DNA of 7,251 bases from Eggerthellaceae bacterium (GTDB lineage Bacteria; Actinomycetota; Coriobacteriia; Coriobacteriales; Eggerthellaceae). Positions 1 through 6,961 of the stretch are shown here, one piece after another. A program made the translations under genes and the position numbers. How positions within the stretch are numbered: position 1 is the stretch's first letter; each line of letters begins with the position of its first letter. Where the stretch lies: positions 1 to 7,251 of the forward strand of contig CAAEDC010000060.1 of assembly GCA_900754495.1 (NCBI GenBank). The letters are read 5' to 3'. The notes under the pieces were generated by a model, which saw only the letters and a list, made by a program, of their open reading frames with translations, searched no databases and was not told the origin of the DNA.

Positions 1-12
1 ACGAAACGCCCA

Positions 13-30
13 CCCGCCCGCTCGGGCGGG
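13..30. other. GC-rich hairpin, possible terminator of an upstream gene
   Basis: The arms CCCGCCC (13-19) and GGGCGGG (24-30) are perfectly complementary and enclose a four-base loop, GCTC. The position, before the first gene of the window, would suit the end of an upstream transcript. However, the hairpin is followed by AAAAGTGTTG and not by a T-run, so a classical intrinsic terminator is not shown. It may be only a structured intergenic element. Confidence 0.35.
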
Positions 31-39
31 AAAAGTGTT

Positions 40-64
40 GTCAACAGTCCACTGGACTGTTGAC
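40..64. repeat. Perfect palindrome, 12-base arms around one central base
   Basis: The left arm GTCAACAGTCCA (40-51) and right arm TGGACTGTTGAC (53-64) are exact reverse complements around a single C at 52. As RNA or single-stranded DNA it would fold into an 11-bp stem with a three-base loop. No T-run follows on the + strand. It lies ten bases after the GC-rich hairpin and about 130 bases before rsmE. It could be a dispersed intergenic palindromic repeat, a binding site for a dimeric regulator, or part of a terminator. The sequence alone does not decide between these. Confidence 0.75.
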
Positions 65-182
65 CATGCGGATACTGCGCGCGGGCGCCCCTCGCCGGGC
101 CCCGCGGCTGCGTTGTTGGGGGTCGTCGGGTGTTCCCGTTGGGGAGAGCGCGTCGGCACTAAGACTGGAGAGAGATCGGGGT

Positions 183-189
183 GGGAGGT
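183..189 (+). promoter_or_regulatory. Shine-Dalgarno site that fixes the rsmE start
   Basis: GGGAGGT lies four bases before the GTG at 194. The family's N-terminal pattern (A-R-F-F-L) begins directly after that GTG. The same frame stays open back to a GTG at 35, but that extra stretch has no family similarity and no ribosome binding site. The site therefore argues for the shorter protein. Confidence 0.75.
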
Positions 190-193
190 TTTT

Positions 194-1003
194 GTGGCGC
201 TTGCTCGGTTTTTCTTGGATGAGCAGGTTCTGGCGGCCGAGGCTGCGGAGGTGTTTCCTTTGCGGTTGTCGCGGGAGGATGCCAAGCATGCGCGCGTGCT
301 CCGTTTGAAGGCGGGGGAGCATGTGGCCGTCGTCGATGCGGAGCGGGACTACTTCGAATGCGAGATCGTCTCGTTCGACGACGAGGTTCCCCTGGTGAGG
401 ATCGCGCGGCATGAGGACGCCCCCGAGTCGGGGCCGCAGGTCGTGCTTGTGCAGGGGCTTGCCAAGGGCGACAAGATGGAGACGGTCATTCGTCACGCGA
501 CCGAGCTCGGCGTCGCCGGGTTCGTGCCGCTGGCGTGCCGTCGCTCGATCCTGAAGCTCGATGCCAAGCGCGCGTCCTCCAAGGTGGAGCGCTGGCGGAC
601 CATCGCGAAGAGCGCCGCCATGCAGTCCGGGCAGATGGCTGTGCCCGAAGTGGCGGATGTCGCCTCGCTATCCGACGTGCGCGCGCTGCTCTCCCAGGCC
701 ACGGCGGTGCTTGTCTGCTGGGAGGAGGCGCCGGGGACCGCGACGCTCTCATCCGCGCTCTCCTCTGCCCTGGAGGCGTGCGCGTGCGCTGATGCCGCCG
801 ATGCGCGGATCGCGGTCGTCGTGGGACCCGAAGGCGGGCTTGAGCAGGACGAGGTCGACGCGCTCCTTGCCTGTAACCCGCGCTCGTCGCTCGTGTCGCT
901 GGGGCCGTCGATCCTGCGCACCGAGACCGCCGGCATCGTCGCCCCCGCGCTCGTGCTCTACGAGCTGGGCGGGCTGGGCAACGGCGAGGGGGCGCTCAGG
1001 TGA
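194..1003 (+). CDS. rsmE: 16S rRNA (uracil-1498-N3)-methyltransferase RsmE
   Basis: This is predicted to methylate N3 of U1498 in 16S rRNA using S-adenosylmethionine, on the assembled 30S subunit in the cytoplasm. The 269-residue product has the usual family length. An N-terminal PUA-like part includes KHARVLRLKAGE at 31-42. The SPOUT methyltransferase part follows, with KGDKMETVIRHATELGV near 91-107 and WRTIAKSAAMQSGQ near 134-147. The cofactor-knot motifs are GPEGGL (211-216) and LGPSILRTETA (236-246). The GTG start at 194 was chosen from the Shine-Dalgarno site and from where family similarity begins. A GTG at 35 would add 53 unsupported residues. The stop overlaps the mtaB start by four bases (GTGA), so the two genes are probably translationally coupled. 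The first 40 codons use many T- and G-ending codons (TTG, CTT, TTT, CCT), unlike the C-rich remainder. Confidence 0.93.
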   Translation: MALARFFLDEQVLAAEAAEVFPLRLSREDAKHARVLRLKAGEHVAVVDAERDYFECEIVSFDDEVPLVRIARHEDAPESGPQVVLVQGLAKGDKMETVIRHATELGVAGFVPLACRRSILKLDAKRASSKVERWRTIAKSAAMQSGQMAVPEVADVASLSDVRALLSQATAVLVCWEEAPGTATLSSALSSALEACACADAADARIAVVVGPEGGLEQDEVDALLACNPRSSLVSLGPSILRTETAGIVAPALVLYELGGLGNGEGALR

Positions 1004-2262
1004 GGTTCTCGATCGTCAACCTGGGGTGCAAGGTCAACCGTGTCGAGTCCGACGCGGTCGCGGCGCAGTTGCTCGAACGCGGCGCAGAAGCCTGCGAGCC
1101 CGCAGCAGCCGACCTCATCGTCGTCAACACCTGCACGGTCACCGGCGAGGCCGAGAAGAAGACGCGCAAAGCCGTGCGCCAGGCGCTGCGCGCCAACGAT
1201 ACGGCCCGCGTGATCGTCACGGGATGCGCCGCCGCGCTCAAGCCCGAGGCGTTCGAGGAGATGTCCCCGCGCGTCGCGTGCGTCCCCAAGGCGCAGCTCG
1301 GCGAGGCCGTGTCCCGCGAGGCGGACGCCCTCGAACCGCGCGCGCCCCTACCGCACGACGGGCGCCCCGGCTTGCTGCGCATCGGCGGTGAGTTCCCCAC
1401 GCGCGTGGGCGTCAAGGTCCAGGACGGCTGCAACAACGCCTGCACCTACTGCATCGTGCACGTAGCTCGCGGGCGCGCGACGAGCCGCGATTTCGACGAG
1501 GTCGCGGCGGAGTGCGCCGCCTACGCACGTGCCGGCGTCAAGGAGATCGTCCTTACGGGCATCAACCTGGGATCGTACCGGCAGCGTCGCGCCGACGGAA
1601 CCTCGTTGTGGCTTTCCGACTTGTTGAAGCGCCTGCTCGACGACACCGCGGCCTTGCATGCCGACGGCGCTCCCGCCTGCCGTTTCCGCATCTCCTCGAT
1701 AGAGCCGCGCGATGTCGCCGAGGACCTCATCGACCTGCTCGGCTCCTCGGACGGGCGCATCTGCCGGCACCTCCATCTGCCACTCCAGGCCGGCAGCTCA
1801 AAGGTGCTGCGCGAGATGGCGCGCCCCTACGATGCCGCGTTCTTCGTCGACCTCGTCGCGCGCCTGCGCGCGGCGGCCCCTTCGATCTCGCTTTCCACCG
1901 ACATCATCGCGGGCTTTCCCGGGGAGACGGATGCGGAGTTCGAGGAGACGCTCTCGGTGGCCCGCGCCTGCTCGTTCTCAAAGATCCACGCGTTCCCTTA
2001 CTCCATCCGCCGTGGCACGCCGGCTGCCGAGCGGAGCGACCAGATCCCGCCCGAGGTCAAAGACGAGCGTGCCGCCCGGCTGCGCGTGCTGGGCGACGAG
2101 CTGAGGAGCCTCGAGTTCTCCCGGCGCGTCGGCACGCGCGAGACTGTCCTCGTCGAGCAGGACGGCAGGGGGATGACCGAAAGCTATTTCGAGGTCCCCG
2201 TCCCGACGGGCCTGCCGGCAGGATCGCTCGTCGAGCTGACCCTAACCGAGGTGCTGTCGTGA
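1000..2262 (+). CDS. mtaB: tRNA N6-threonylcarbamoyladenosine(37) 2-methylthiotransferase MtaB
   Basis: This is a radical-SAM methylthiotransferase that converts t6A37 to ms2t6A37 in ANN-decoding tRNAs. The 420-residue product shows all three expected parts. The N-terminal UPF0004 domain opens with LGCKVN (8-13) and has candidate cluster ligands C10, C45 and C76. The radical-SAM domain carries C144-x3-C148-x2-C151. A C-terminal TRAM-like domain lies near 378-417. LGCKVN followed by R-V-E-S-D favours MtaB over its relatives MiaB (isopentenyl-A) and RimO (ribosomal protein S12). The GTG start overlaps the rsmE stop and is preceded by GAGGGGG at 986-992, a good ribosome binding site seven bases upstream. 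The RsmE/MtaB pairing is also familiar from other Gram-positive genomes. No intrinsic terminator with a T-run follows it. Confidence 0.93.
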   Translation: MRFSIVNLGCKVNRVESDAVAAQLLERGAEACEPAAADLIVVNTCTVTGEAEKKTRKAVRQALRANDTARVIVTGCAAALKPEAFEEMSPRVACVPKAQLGEAVSREADALEPRAPLPHDGRPGLLRIGGEFPTRVGVKVQDGCNNACTYCIVHVARGRATSRDFDEVAAECAAYARAGVKEIVLTGINLGSYRQRRADGTSLWLSDLLKRLLDDTAALHADGAPACRFRISSIEPRDVAEDLIDLLGSSDGRICRHLHLPLQAGSSKVLREMARPYDAAFFVDLVARLRAAAPSISLSTDIIAGFPGETDAEFEETLSVARACSFSKIHAFPYSIRRGTPAAERSDQIPPEVKDERAARLRVLGDELRSLEFSRRVGTRETVLVEQDGRGMTESYFEVPVPTGLPAGSLVELTLTEVLS

Positions 2263-2263
2263 A

Positions 2264-2305
2264 GATGCGGCGAAAAGCCGATGAGCCCTGCGCCCTGGCC
2301 GCATC
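2264..2305. other. Inverted repeat between mtaB and phoH
   Basis: GATGCGGC (2264-2271) and GCCGCATC (2298-2305) are exact complements separated by 26 bases. Inside the span, CGGC (2268-2271) and GCCG (2277-2280) can form a competing small hairpin with a GAAAA loop. No T-run follows, so termination after mtaB is not demonstrated. The right arm ends five bases before the phoH -10 element, so the repeat could affect the promoter or simply be the structured end of the mtaB transcript. Confidence 0.4.
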
Positions 2306-2307
2306 CC

Positions 2308-2316
2308 TGATACAAT
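2308..2316 (+). promoter_or_regulatory. Extended -10 promoter of phoH, probably giving a leaderless mRNA
   Basis: TGATACAAT matches the extended -10 consensus TGnTATAAT at all but one position. No good -35 hexamer is visible, which is usual for extended -10 promoters. The last base of the -10 lies six bases before the phoH ATG at 2323, so a normal start distance puts the first transcribed base at or next to that A. No Shine-Dalgarno sequence precedes the ATG. Together these point to a leaderless transcript, a common arrangement in Actinobacteria. Confidence 0.65.
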
Positions 2317-2322
2317 GCGCCT

Positions 2323-3279
2323 ATGACAGATAACACGCATATCGCACTGACCGCTCCGGCAAGCGTCGACATGGCGCTCATCACCGGACCGGGCGACAAC
2401 CTCCTCCGCATCGTCCAATCGGCCTTCACCGCGCGTATCGGCGTGCGCGGCGACATGATCACGCTCGAAGGCGATCCGACCGACGTGCAGTCGCTGACGG
2501 TGCTCTTCTCGGACCTCATCAAACTGGTCGAGGAGGGCGGCAAACCCGATGGCGACTACGTCAGGCACGCCATCGACCTGCTGCGCGCCGACGAGTACTC
2601 GCCGCGGGCGCTGCGCGAGGACATCCTGCTCACCTACCGCGGCCGCGCCGTCAGGCCCAAGACCGCGGGGCAGAAGCGCTACGTCGACGCCATCCGCGCG
2701 AACACGATCACGTTCGGCGTGGGGCCGGCCGGCACGGGCAAGACGTACCTCGCGATGGCGATGGCGGTGGCCGCGCTCAAGCGCAAGGAGGTCGGCCGCA
2801 TCATCCTCACGCGTCCCGTGGTCGAGGCGGGCGAGAACCTCGGCTTCCTCCCCGGAACGCTCGAGGAGAAGATCGACCCCTACATCCGCCCCCTCTACGA
2901 CGCGCTGTTCGACATGACGGACATGGAGCGCGCGCGTTCGCTCATCGAGGACGGCGTCATCGAGATCGCGCCTTTGGCGTTCATGCGCGGGCGCACGCTC
3001 AACGACAGCTTCATCATCCTCGACGAAGCCCAAAACACCACCTCCGAGCAGATGAAGATGTTCCTGACCCGCCTCGGGTTCGGCTCCAAGATGGTCGTCA
3101 CGGGCGACGCCACCCAGACCGACCTTCCCGCGGGCAAATCGGGGTTCGTCTCGGTCAGGCGCATCCTCGAGGGCATCGACGACATCGCGTTCTGCGATTT
3201 CACCGGCGCCGACGTCGTGAGGCACTCGCTCGTCGCCGCCATCGTGTCCGCCTACGATCGCGCTGCGGGAAAGGCGTGA
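2323..3279 (+). CDS. phoH: PhoH-family P-loop ATPase
   Basis: This is a PhoH/PhoL-type cytoplasmic ATPase, thought to be an RNA-linked helicase-like ATPase. Its genomic pairing with ybeY points to ribosome or RNA quality control, but its exact substrate is not established. The 318-residue length is typical. Residues 20-75 form a KH-like N-terminal region. The P-loop is G134-PAGTGK-T141, an arginine-containing TRP follows at 163-165, the Walker B strand is FIILDEAQN (230-238), and a sensor-like segment is VVTGDATQTDLP (258-269). All catalytic motifs are intact. The ATG at 2323 has no Shine-Dalgarno sequence but sits at the expected transcription start of the extended -10 promoter. The next in-frame ATG (residue 17) also lacks a ribosome binding site. 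ybeY follows after seven bases. phoH appears to open the phoH-ybeY-dgkA-era transcription unit. Confidence 0.93.
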   Translation: MTDNTHIALTAPASVDMALITGPGDNLLRIVQSAFTARIGVRGDMITLEGDPTDVQSLTVLFSDLIKLVEEGGKPDGDYVRHAIDLLRADEYSPRALREDILLTYRGRAVRPKTAGQKRYVDAIRANTITFGVGPAGTGKTYLAMAMAVAALKRKEVGRIILTRPVVEAGENLGFLPGTLEEKIDPYIRPLYDALFDMTDMERARSLIEDGVIEIAPLAFMRGRTLNDSFIILDEAQNTTSEQMKMFLTRLGFGSKMVVTGDATQTDLPAGKSGFVSVRRILEGIDDIAFCDFTGADVVRHSLVAAIVSAYDRAAGKA

Positions 3280-3286
3280 GGCTCCC

Positions 3287-3808
3287 ATGCAGATCCTGAT
3301 CGACATCTCCCACGGCGAGGAACGCCTCGCCGGGCTTCCTCTGGAGGAGCTCGCCCTGTTCGTCCTCGAGCGCGAGGAGGCGCCGGCTGCTTCCGAGGTG
3401 TCTCTCTCGTTCATCGATGACGCGCGCATGGCGCAGCTCAACGAGGAGTTCCGCGGCAAGACGGGGCCGACCGACGTCCTCTCCTTCGAATGCGACGGGC
3501 TCGACGACGGGTTCGACCCGATCCCCGACGGAGCGGACGATGTGCCCTTCGAGCTCGGAGACGTCATCATCGCGCCCGACGTCGCGCAGCGTCAAAGCGC
3601 CGCGTTCGGGCACTCCTTCGAGGCGGAGGTGAGCCTCCTGCTCGTCCACGGCCTTTTGCACCTGATGGGCTACGACCACATCGACGACGACGAGGCCGAG
3701 GTGATGGAGGCGCGCGAGCGCGAGCTGCTCGGCGCATGGGCCGATGCCGGTCATGAGGCCGTGCGCGGGGTGCGCGACGACACCATCCGCGTGCGCGGCG
3801 AGCATTAG
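3287..3808 (+). CDS. ybeY: Endoribonuclease YbeY, rRNA maturation factor
   Basis: This is a single-domain metal-dependent endoribonuclease. It acts in 16S rRNA 3'-end maturation and late-stage 70S ribosome quality control, in the cytoplasm. The 173-residue product has the diagnostic metal-binding signature H121-GLL-H125-LMGYD-H131 (H-x3-H-x5-H), which holds a zinc ion. Upstream blocks are also conserved: LNEEFRGKTGPTDVLSFE (51-68) and GDVIIAPDVA (91-100). An acidic insert at about 71-90 between these blocks is slightly long but typical for Gram-positive members. The ATG at 3287 is preceded by a modest GAGG (3278-3281) overlapping the phoH stop region, seven bases after that stop, so translation is probably linked to phoH. 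Nothing is missing from the active site. Confidence 0.94.
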   Translation: MQILIDISHGEERLAGLPLEELALFVLEREEAPAASEVSLSFIDDARMAQLNEEFRGKTGPTDVLSFECDGLDDGFDPIPDGADDVPFELGDVIIAPDVAQRQSAAFGHSFEAEVSLLLVHGLLHLMGYDHIDDDEAEVMEARERELLGAWADAGHEAVRGVRDDTIRVRGEH

Positions 3809-3822
3809 GCGGCGCTTCGACG

Positions 3823-4338
3823 ATGGCCGAGCCGACGATCGACAAGCAGGACGCCGTTTCCTGCGACGCTCGTGGCCGCATGGCGGATCAGCGCGCGAAT
3901 GGGGACGGGGGCGGAGGAGCCCGGACCGCCGATGCGGCGCATTTCGTACGCCATGGCGACGAGGAGCGCTCGCGGCACGGCTTTCCGCTCGTGAAGGCCT
4001 TCTCGTGCGCGTGGGAGGGCATCTCCTACGCGTTCACCTCCCAGCGCAACCTAAAGATCCACCTGGCGTTCGCCGTCATCGCGGTCGTCCTCGGGGTCGC
4101 CTTGCGCATAAGCGAGGCGGGATGGCTCGCCGTGGTGCTCAGCATCGCGCTCGTCATGGCACTTGAGATCGTCAACACCGCCGTCGAGTCCGTGGTCGAC
4201 CTCGTCTCGCCGGAATGGCACATCCTCGCCAAGCGCGCGAAGGATTGCGCGGCGGGTGCGGTCTACCTCGCCGCGTTCGCCTCGATCGTCGTTGCCTGCA
4301 TCGTGTTCCTGCCGCGCATAGCCGCGCTGCTCCTCTAA
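3823..4338 (+). CDS. dgkA: Diacylglycerol kinase / undecaprenol kinase family membrane protein (DgkA type)
   Basis: This is a small integral-membrane lipid kinase of the prokaryotic DgkA family. Gram-positive members next to era and ybeY are mostly undecaprenol kinases that regenerate the cell-wall lipid carrier phosphate, so that activity is more likely than diacylglycerol phosphorylation. The substrate cannot be read from the sequence. The hallmark E115-IVN118-TAVE122-SVVD is intact, followed by AKRAKDCAAGAV (136-147), and R75-N76 sits before the first helix. Three membrane helices are predicted near 79-95, 101-116 and 145-167. Residues 1-51 are a hydrophilic, glycine-rich extension not found in the roughly 120-residue core family. 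The ATG at 3823 has a poor ribosome binding site. An internal ATG at 3880 (residue 20) is possible. era follows after 15 bases. Confidence 0.87.
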   Translation: MAEPTIDKQDAVSCDARGRMADQRANGDGGGGARTADAAHFVRHGDEERSRHGFPLVKAFSCAWEGISYAFTSQRNLKIHLAFAVIAVVLGVALRISEAGWLAVVLSIALVMALEIVNTAVESVVDLVSPEWHILAKRAKDCAAGAVYLAAFASIVVACIVFLPRIAALLL

Positions 4339-4353
4339 CGAAAGGACCTTCGC

Positions 4354-5310
<957 letters not shown>

Positions 5311-5407
5311 TCCGCCAAAACCCAACGCATCCGTGGATTTCGTGCGAGATTTGTCGTTTTGGGGCGCTTGAAGCAGCGCATCGAGTTCCGCTAGCTGGGA
5401 TTTCGGC

Positions 5408-5413
5408 TACAAT
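5408..5413 (+). promoter_or_regulatory. Candidate -10 element for the zinc-ribbon/PASTA gene
   Basis: TACAAT is the same hexamer used by the phoH promoter, here without the upstream TG. The best -35 candidate, TTCCGC at 5386-5391 with a 16-base spacer, is weak. The predicted start would leave a leader of about 25 bases that contains a good ribosome binding site. The promoter sits in the AT-richest gap of the window, between era and the PASTA gene, and suggests a separate unit that includes recO. Confidence 0.5.
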
Positions 5414-5434
5414 ACCCACGTCAAAGCTGAAATC

Positions 5435-5440
5435 GAGGAG
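5435..5440 (+). promoter_or_regulatory. Shine-Dalgarno site of the zinc-ribbon/PASTA gene
   Basis: GAGGAG lies five bases before the ATG at 5446. It supports that start, which also places the first zinc-binding cysteine at residue 3 as expected for N-terminal zinc ribbons. Confidence 0.7.
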
Positions 5441-5445
5441 CGTTC

Positions 5446-6957
5446 ATGATCTGCCCGCACTGCAATGCCGAAAACCGCGAGGGAGCAAAATTCTGCGACG
5501 AATGCGGCACGCGGCTTACGCCCGCCACCGTCGAGCTGCCCGCCATCGACCCCGAGCCTTCGCCCGATGAGGAGGCCGAAGAGCGAGCGGTTGAGGATGC
5601 CGGCACGTCGGGCGACGATATCCGCGACGAGCTCCTCTCCGCGCTTCCCGATGTAGAGGCTCCTGCCGAGGCGGACCTCGATGGGGACGCGTCGGAAGCG
5701 GATGCATCGGGCGACGCCGATGATGTCGATGCGCAAGAAGGGGAGACCGACGAGCTGCTCCTCGCCGATGAGACCGGCGAGATCGTCCCCGCTGACGAGA
5801 CGGGCGTGATCGAGACCCGCAAGGACGCCCCGGTTTCCGAGTCCTCCAAGACCCGTCCCATCGATCTTTCCGGCTTCGACGAGTACCTGCCCAAGGGCAC
5901 CTACTCCGCGCCCGAACCCTCGTGGCGCGATGGCGGCACGATGCGCATGCCGCGCATCGAGGAGGAGTCCTCCATCAACGACCAGAAGAGCTTCCGCGCG
6001 CCCGAGAAGAAAAAGCGCGGCTTCGGCGTCAAGATCGCCCTGGCCGTCATCCTCGTGCTCGCCCTGTGCGGCGCCGGCGCCGCGTTCGCCACCTACCAGA
6101 TGGAGCTTTGGGGCGGCAAGGTCGTCCCCGACGTCGTCGGTATGACGCAGGCCGACGCGACCAACACGCTCCAGTCCAAAGGCTTCGCCGTGCGCGCGAC
6201 CCAAGTCAAATCCGACGAGACTGAAGGCGTCGTCCTCCTGATGGACCCCGGCAAGGGCGGTCGCATGCAGGAAGGCGGCGAGGTCGTCATCCACGTCGCC
6301 ACCGCGCGCCAGGTTCCCGCGATCACCGGCATGGCGCGCGCCGACGCCGAGGCGGCGCTTGCTGCCGAGGGGCTCGACAACGTCACCATCACCACCCAGC
6401 GCTCTGACGAGGCCGAGGGCACGGTGCTTTCGGTCGATCCCGCCGAGGGCCAGAAGGTGCGCGCCAGCACCGCGGTGACCGTCGTCGTCGCCGAGCCGTA
6501 CACGGTCCCGTCGATCGCGAACATGACCCAGAGCCAGGCCACCACCGCGCTCCAGGAAGCCGGCTACAACCCCTTCATCGAGTACGTCTACACCGAGGAG
6601 TACGTCGAGGGCACAGTCCTCGGCACCAACCCCGGCGAAGGCGAGCGCCTGCCCAGCGGCTCGGACGTCGGCATCCGCGTCGCCATGTCGCGCGCCAACG
6701 AGCTCGTCTCCGCGACCCAGTACCTGCTCGCCCCGGGCGCCACGGTCGTCATCGACGGCATCAACTACGATATCGTCTCCTGCGACAGCGTCACCTACCA
6801 GGGCAACGAGACGACCGCGTACACGATCACGGCGACTCCGTTCACGTACTTCCTCGGCGTGAAGCTCCCGCTGTCGTCCCAGGCCGTTTCGGGCTCCATC
6901 ACTTGGACCGCCGACAACACGATCGCGTCGAGCTCGCCTTCTCTGAGCATCGGATAG
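5446..6957 (+). CDS. Zinc-ribbon, single-pass membrane protein with three extracellular PASTA domains
   Basis: The 503-residue protein is modular. Residues 1-24 form a zinc ribbon (C3-x2-C6, then C17-x2-C20). Residues 31-185 are acidic and probably disordered. KKKR (188-191) precedes one membrane helix near 195-217, so the N-terminus should be cytoplasmic. Three PASTA repeats follow, near 226-286, 288-350 and 352-415, with recurring VP at the start and DP/NP-x-x-G in the middle. The last ~88 residues are a beta-rich segment I do not recognise. PASTA domains in Ser/Thr kinases bind muropeptides or lipid II, but no kinase domain is present. A cell-wall sensing or scaffold role is inferred. No FtsI-like transpeptidase domain is present either. 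Two ADETG repeats (107-111, 116-120) lie in the acidic tail. The gene has its own candidate promoter and is followed by recO after four bases. Confidence 0.85.
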   Translation: MICPHCNAENREGAKFCDECGTRLTPATVELPAIDPEPSPDEEAEERAVEDAGTSGDDIRDELLSALPDVEAPAEADLDGDASEADASGDADDVDAQEGETDELLLADETGEIVPADETGVIETRKDAPVSESSKTRPIDLSGFDEYLPKGTYSAPEPSWRDGGTMRMPRIEEESSINDQKSFRAPEKKKRGFGVKIALAVILVLALCGAGAAFATYQMELWGGKVVPDVVGMTQADATNTLQSKGFAVRATQVKSDETEGVVLLMDPGKGGRMQEGGEVVIHVATARQVPAITGMARADAEAALAAEGLDNVTITTQRSDEAEGTVLSVDPAEGQKVRASTAVTVVVAEPYTVPSIANMTQSQATTALQEAGYNPFIEYVYTEEYVEGTVLGTNPGEGERLPSGSDVGIRVAMSRANELVSATQYLLAPGATVVIDGINYDIVSCDSVTYQGNETTAYTITATPFTYFLGVKLPLSSQAVSGSITWTADNTIASSSPSLSIG

Positions 6958-6961
6958 CACG

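Noticed and set aside
80..106. CGCGGG / CCCGCG inverted repeat in the leader of rsmE
   Set aside because: A six-base GC-only pairing with a 15-base loop is expected by chance in such GC-rich sequence.
139..165. Possible promoter of rsmE (TTGGGG, then TAAGAC)
   Set aside because: The -10 matches consensus at only three of six positions and the spacer is 15 bases, so it is no better than chance in this composition.
35..193. 53-residue N-terminal extension of RsmE from the GTG at 35
   Set aside because: It would translate the palindrome and GC-rich intergenic sequence, lacks family similarity, and has no ribosome binding site, whereas the GTG at 194 has a strong one.
2242..3570. A 442-codon minus-strand open frame opposite phoH and ybeY
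   Set aside because: It lies opposite the third-position-rich codons of two well-recognised genes and shows no domain signature, only Arg/Asp/Val-rich sequence.
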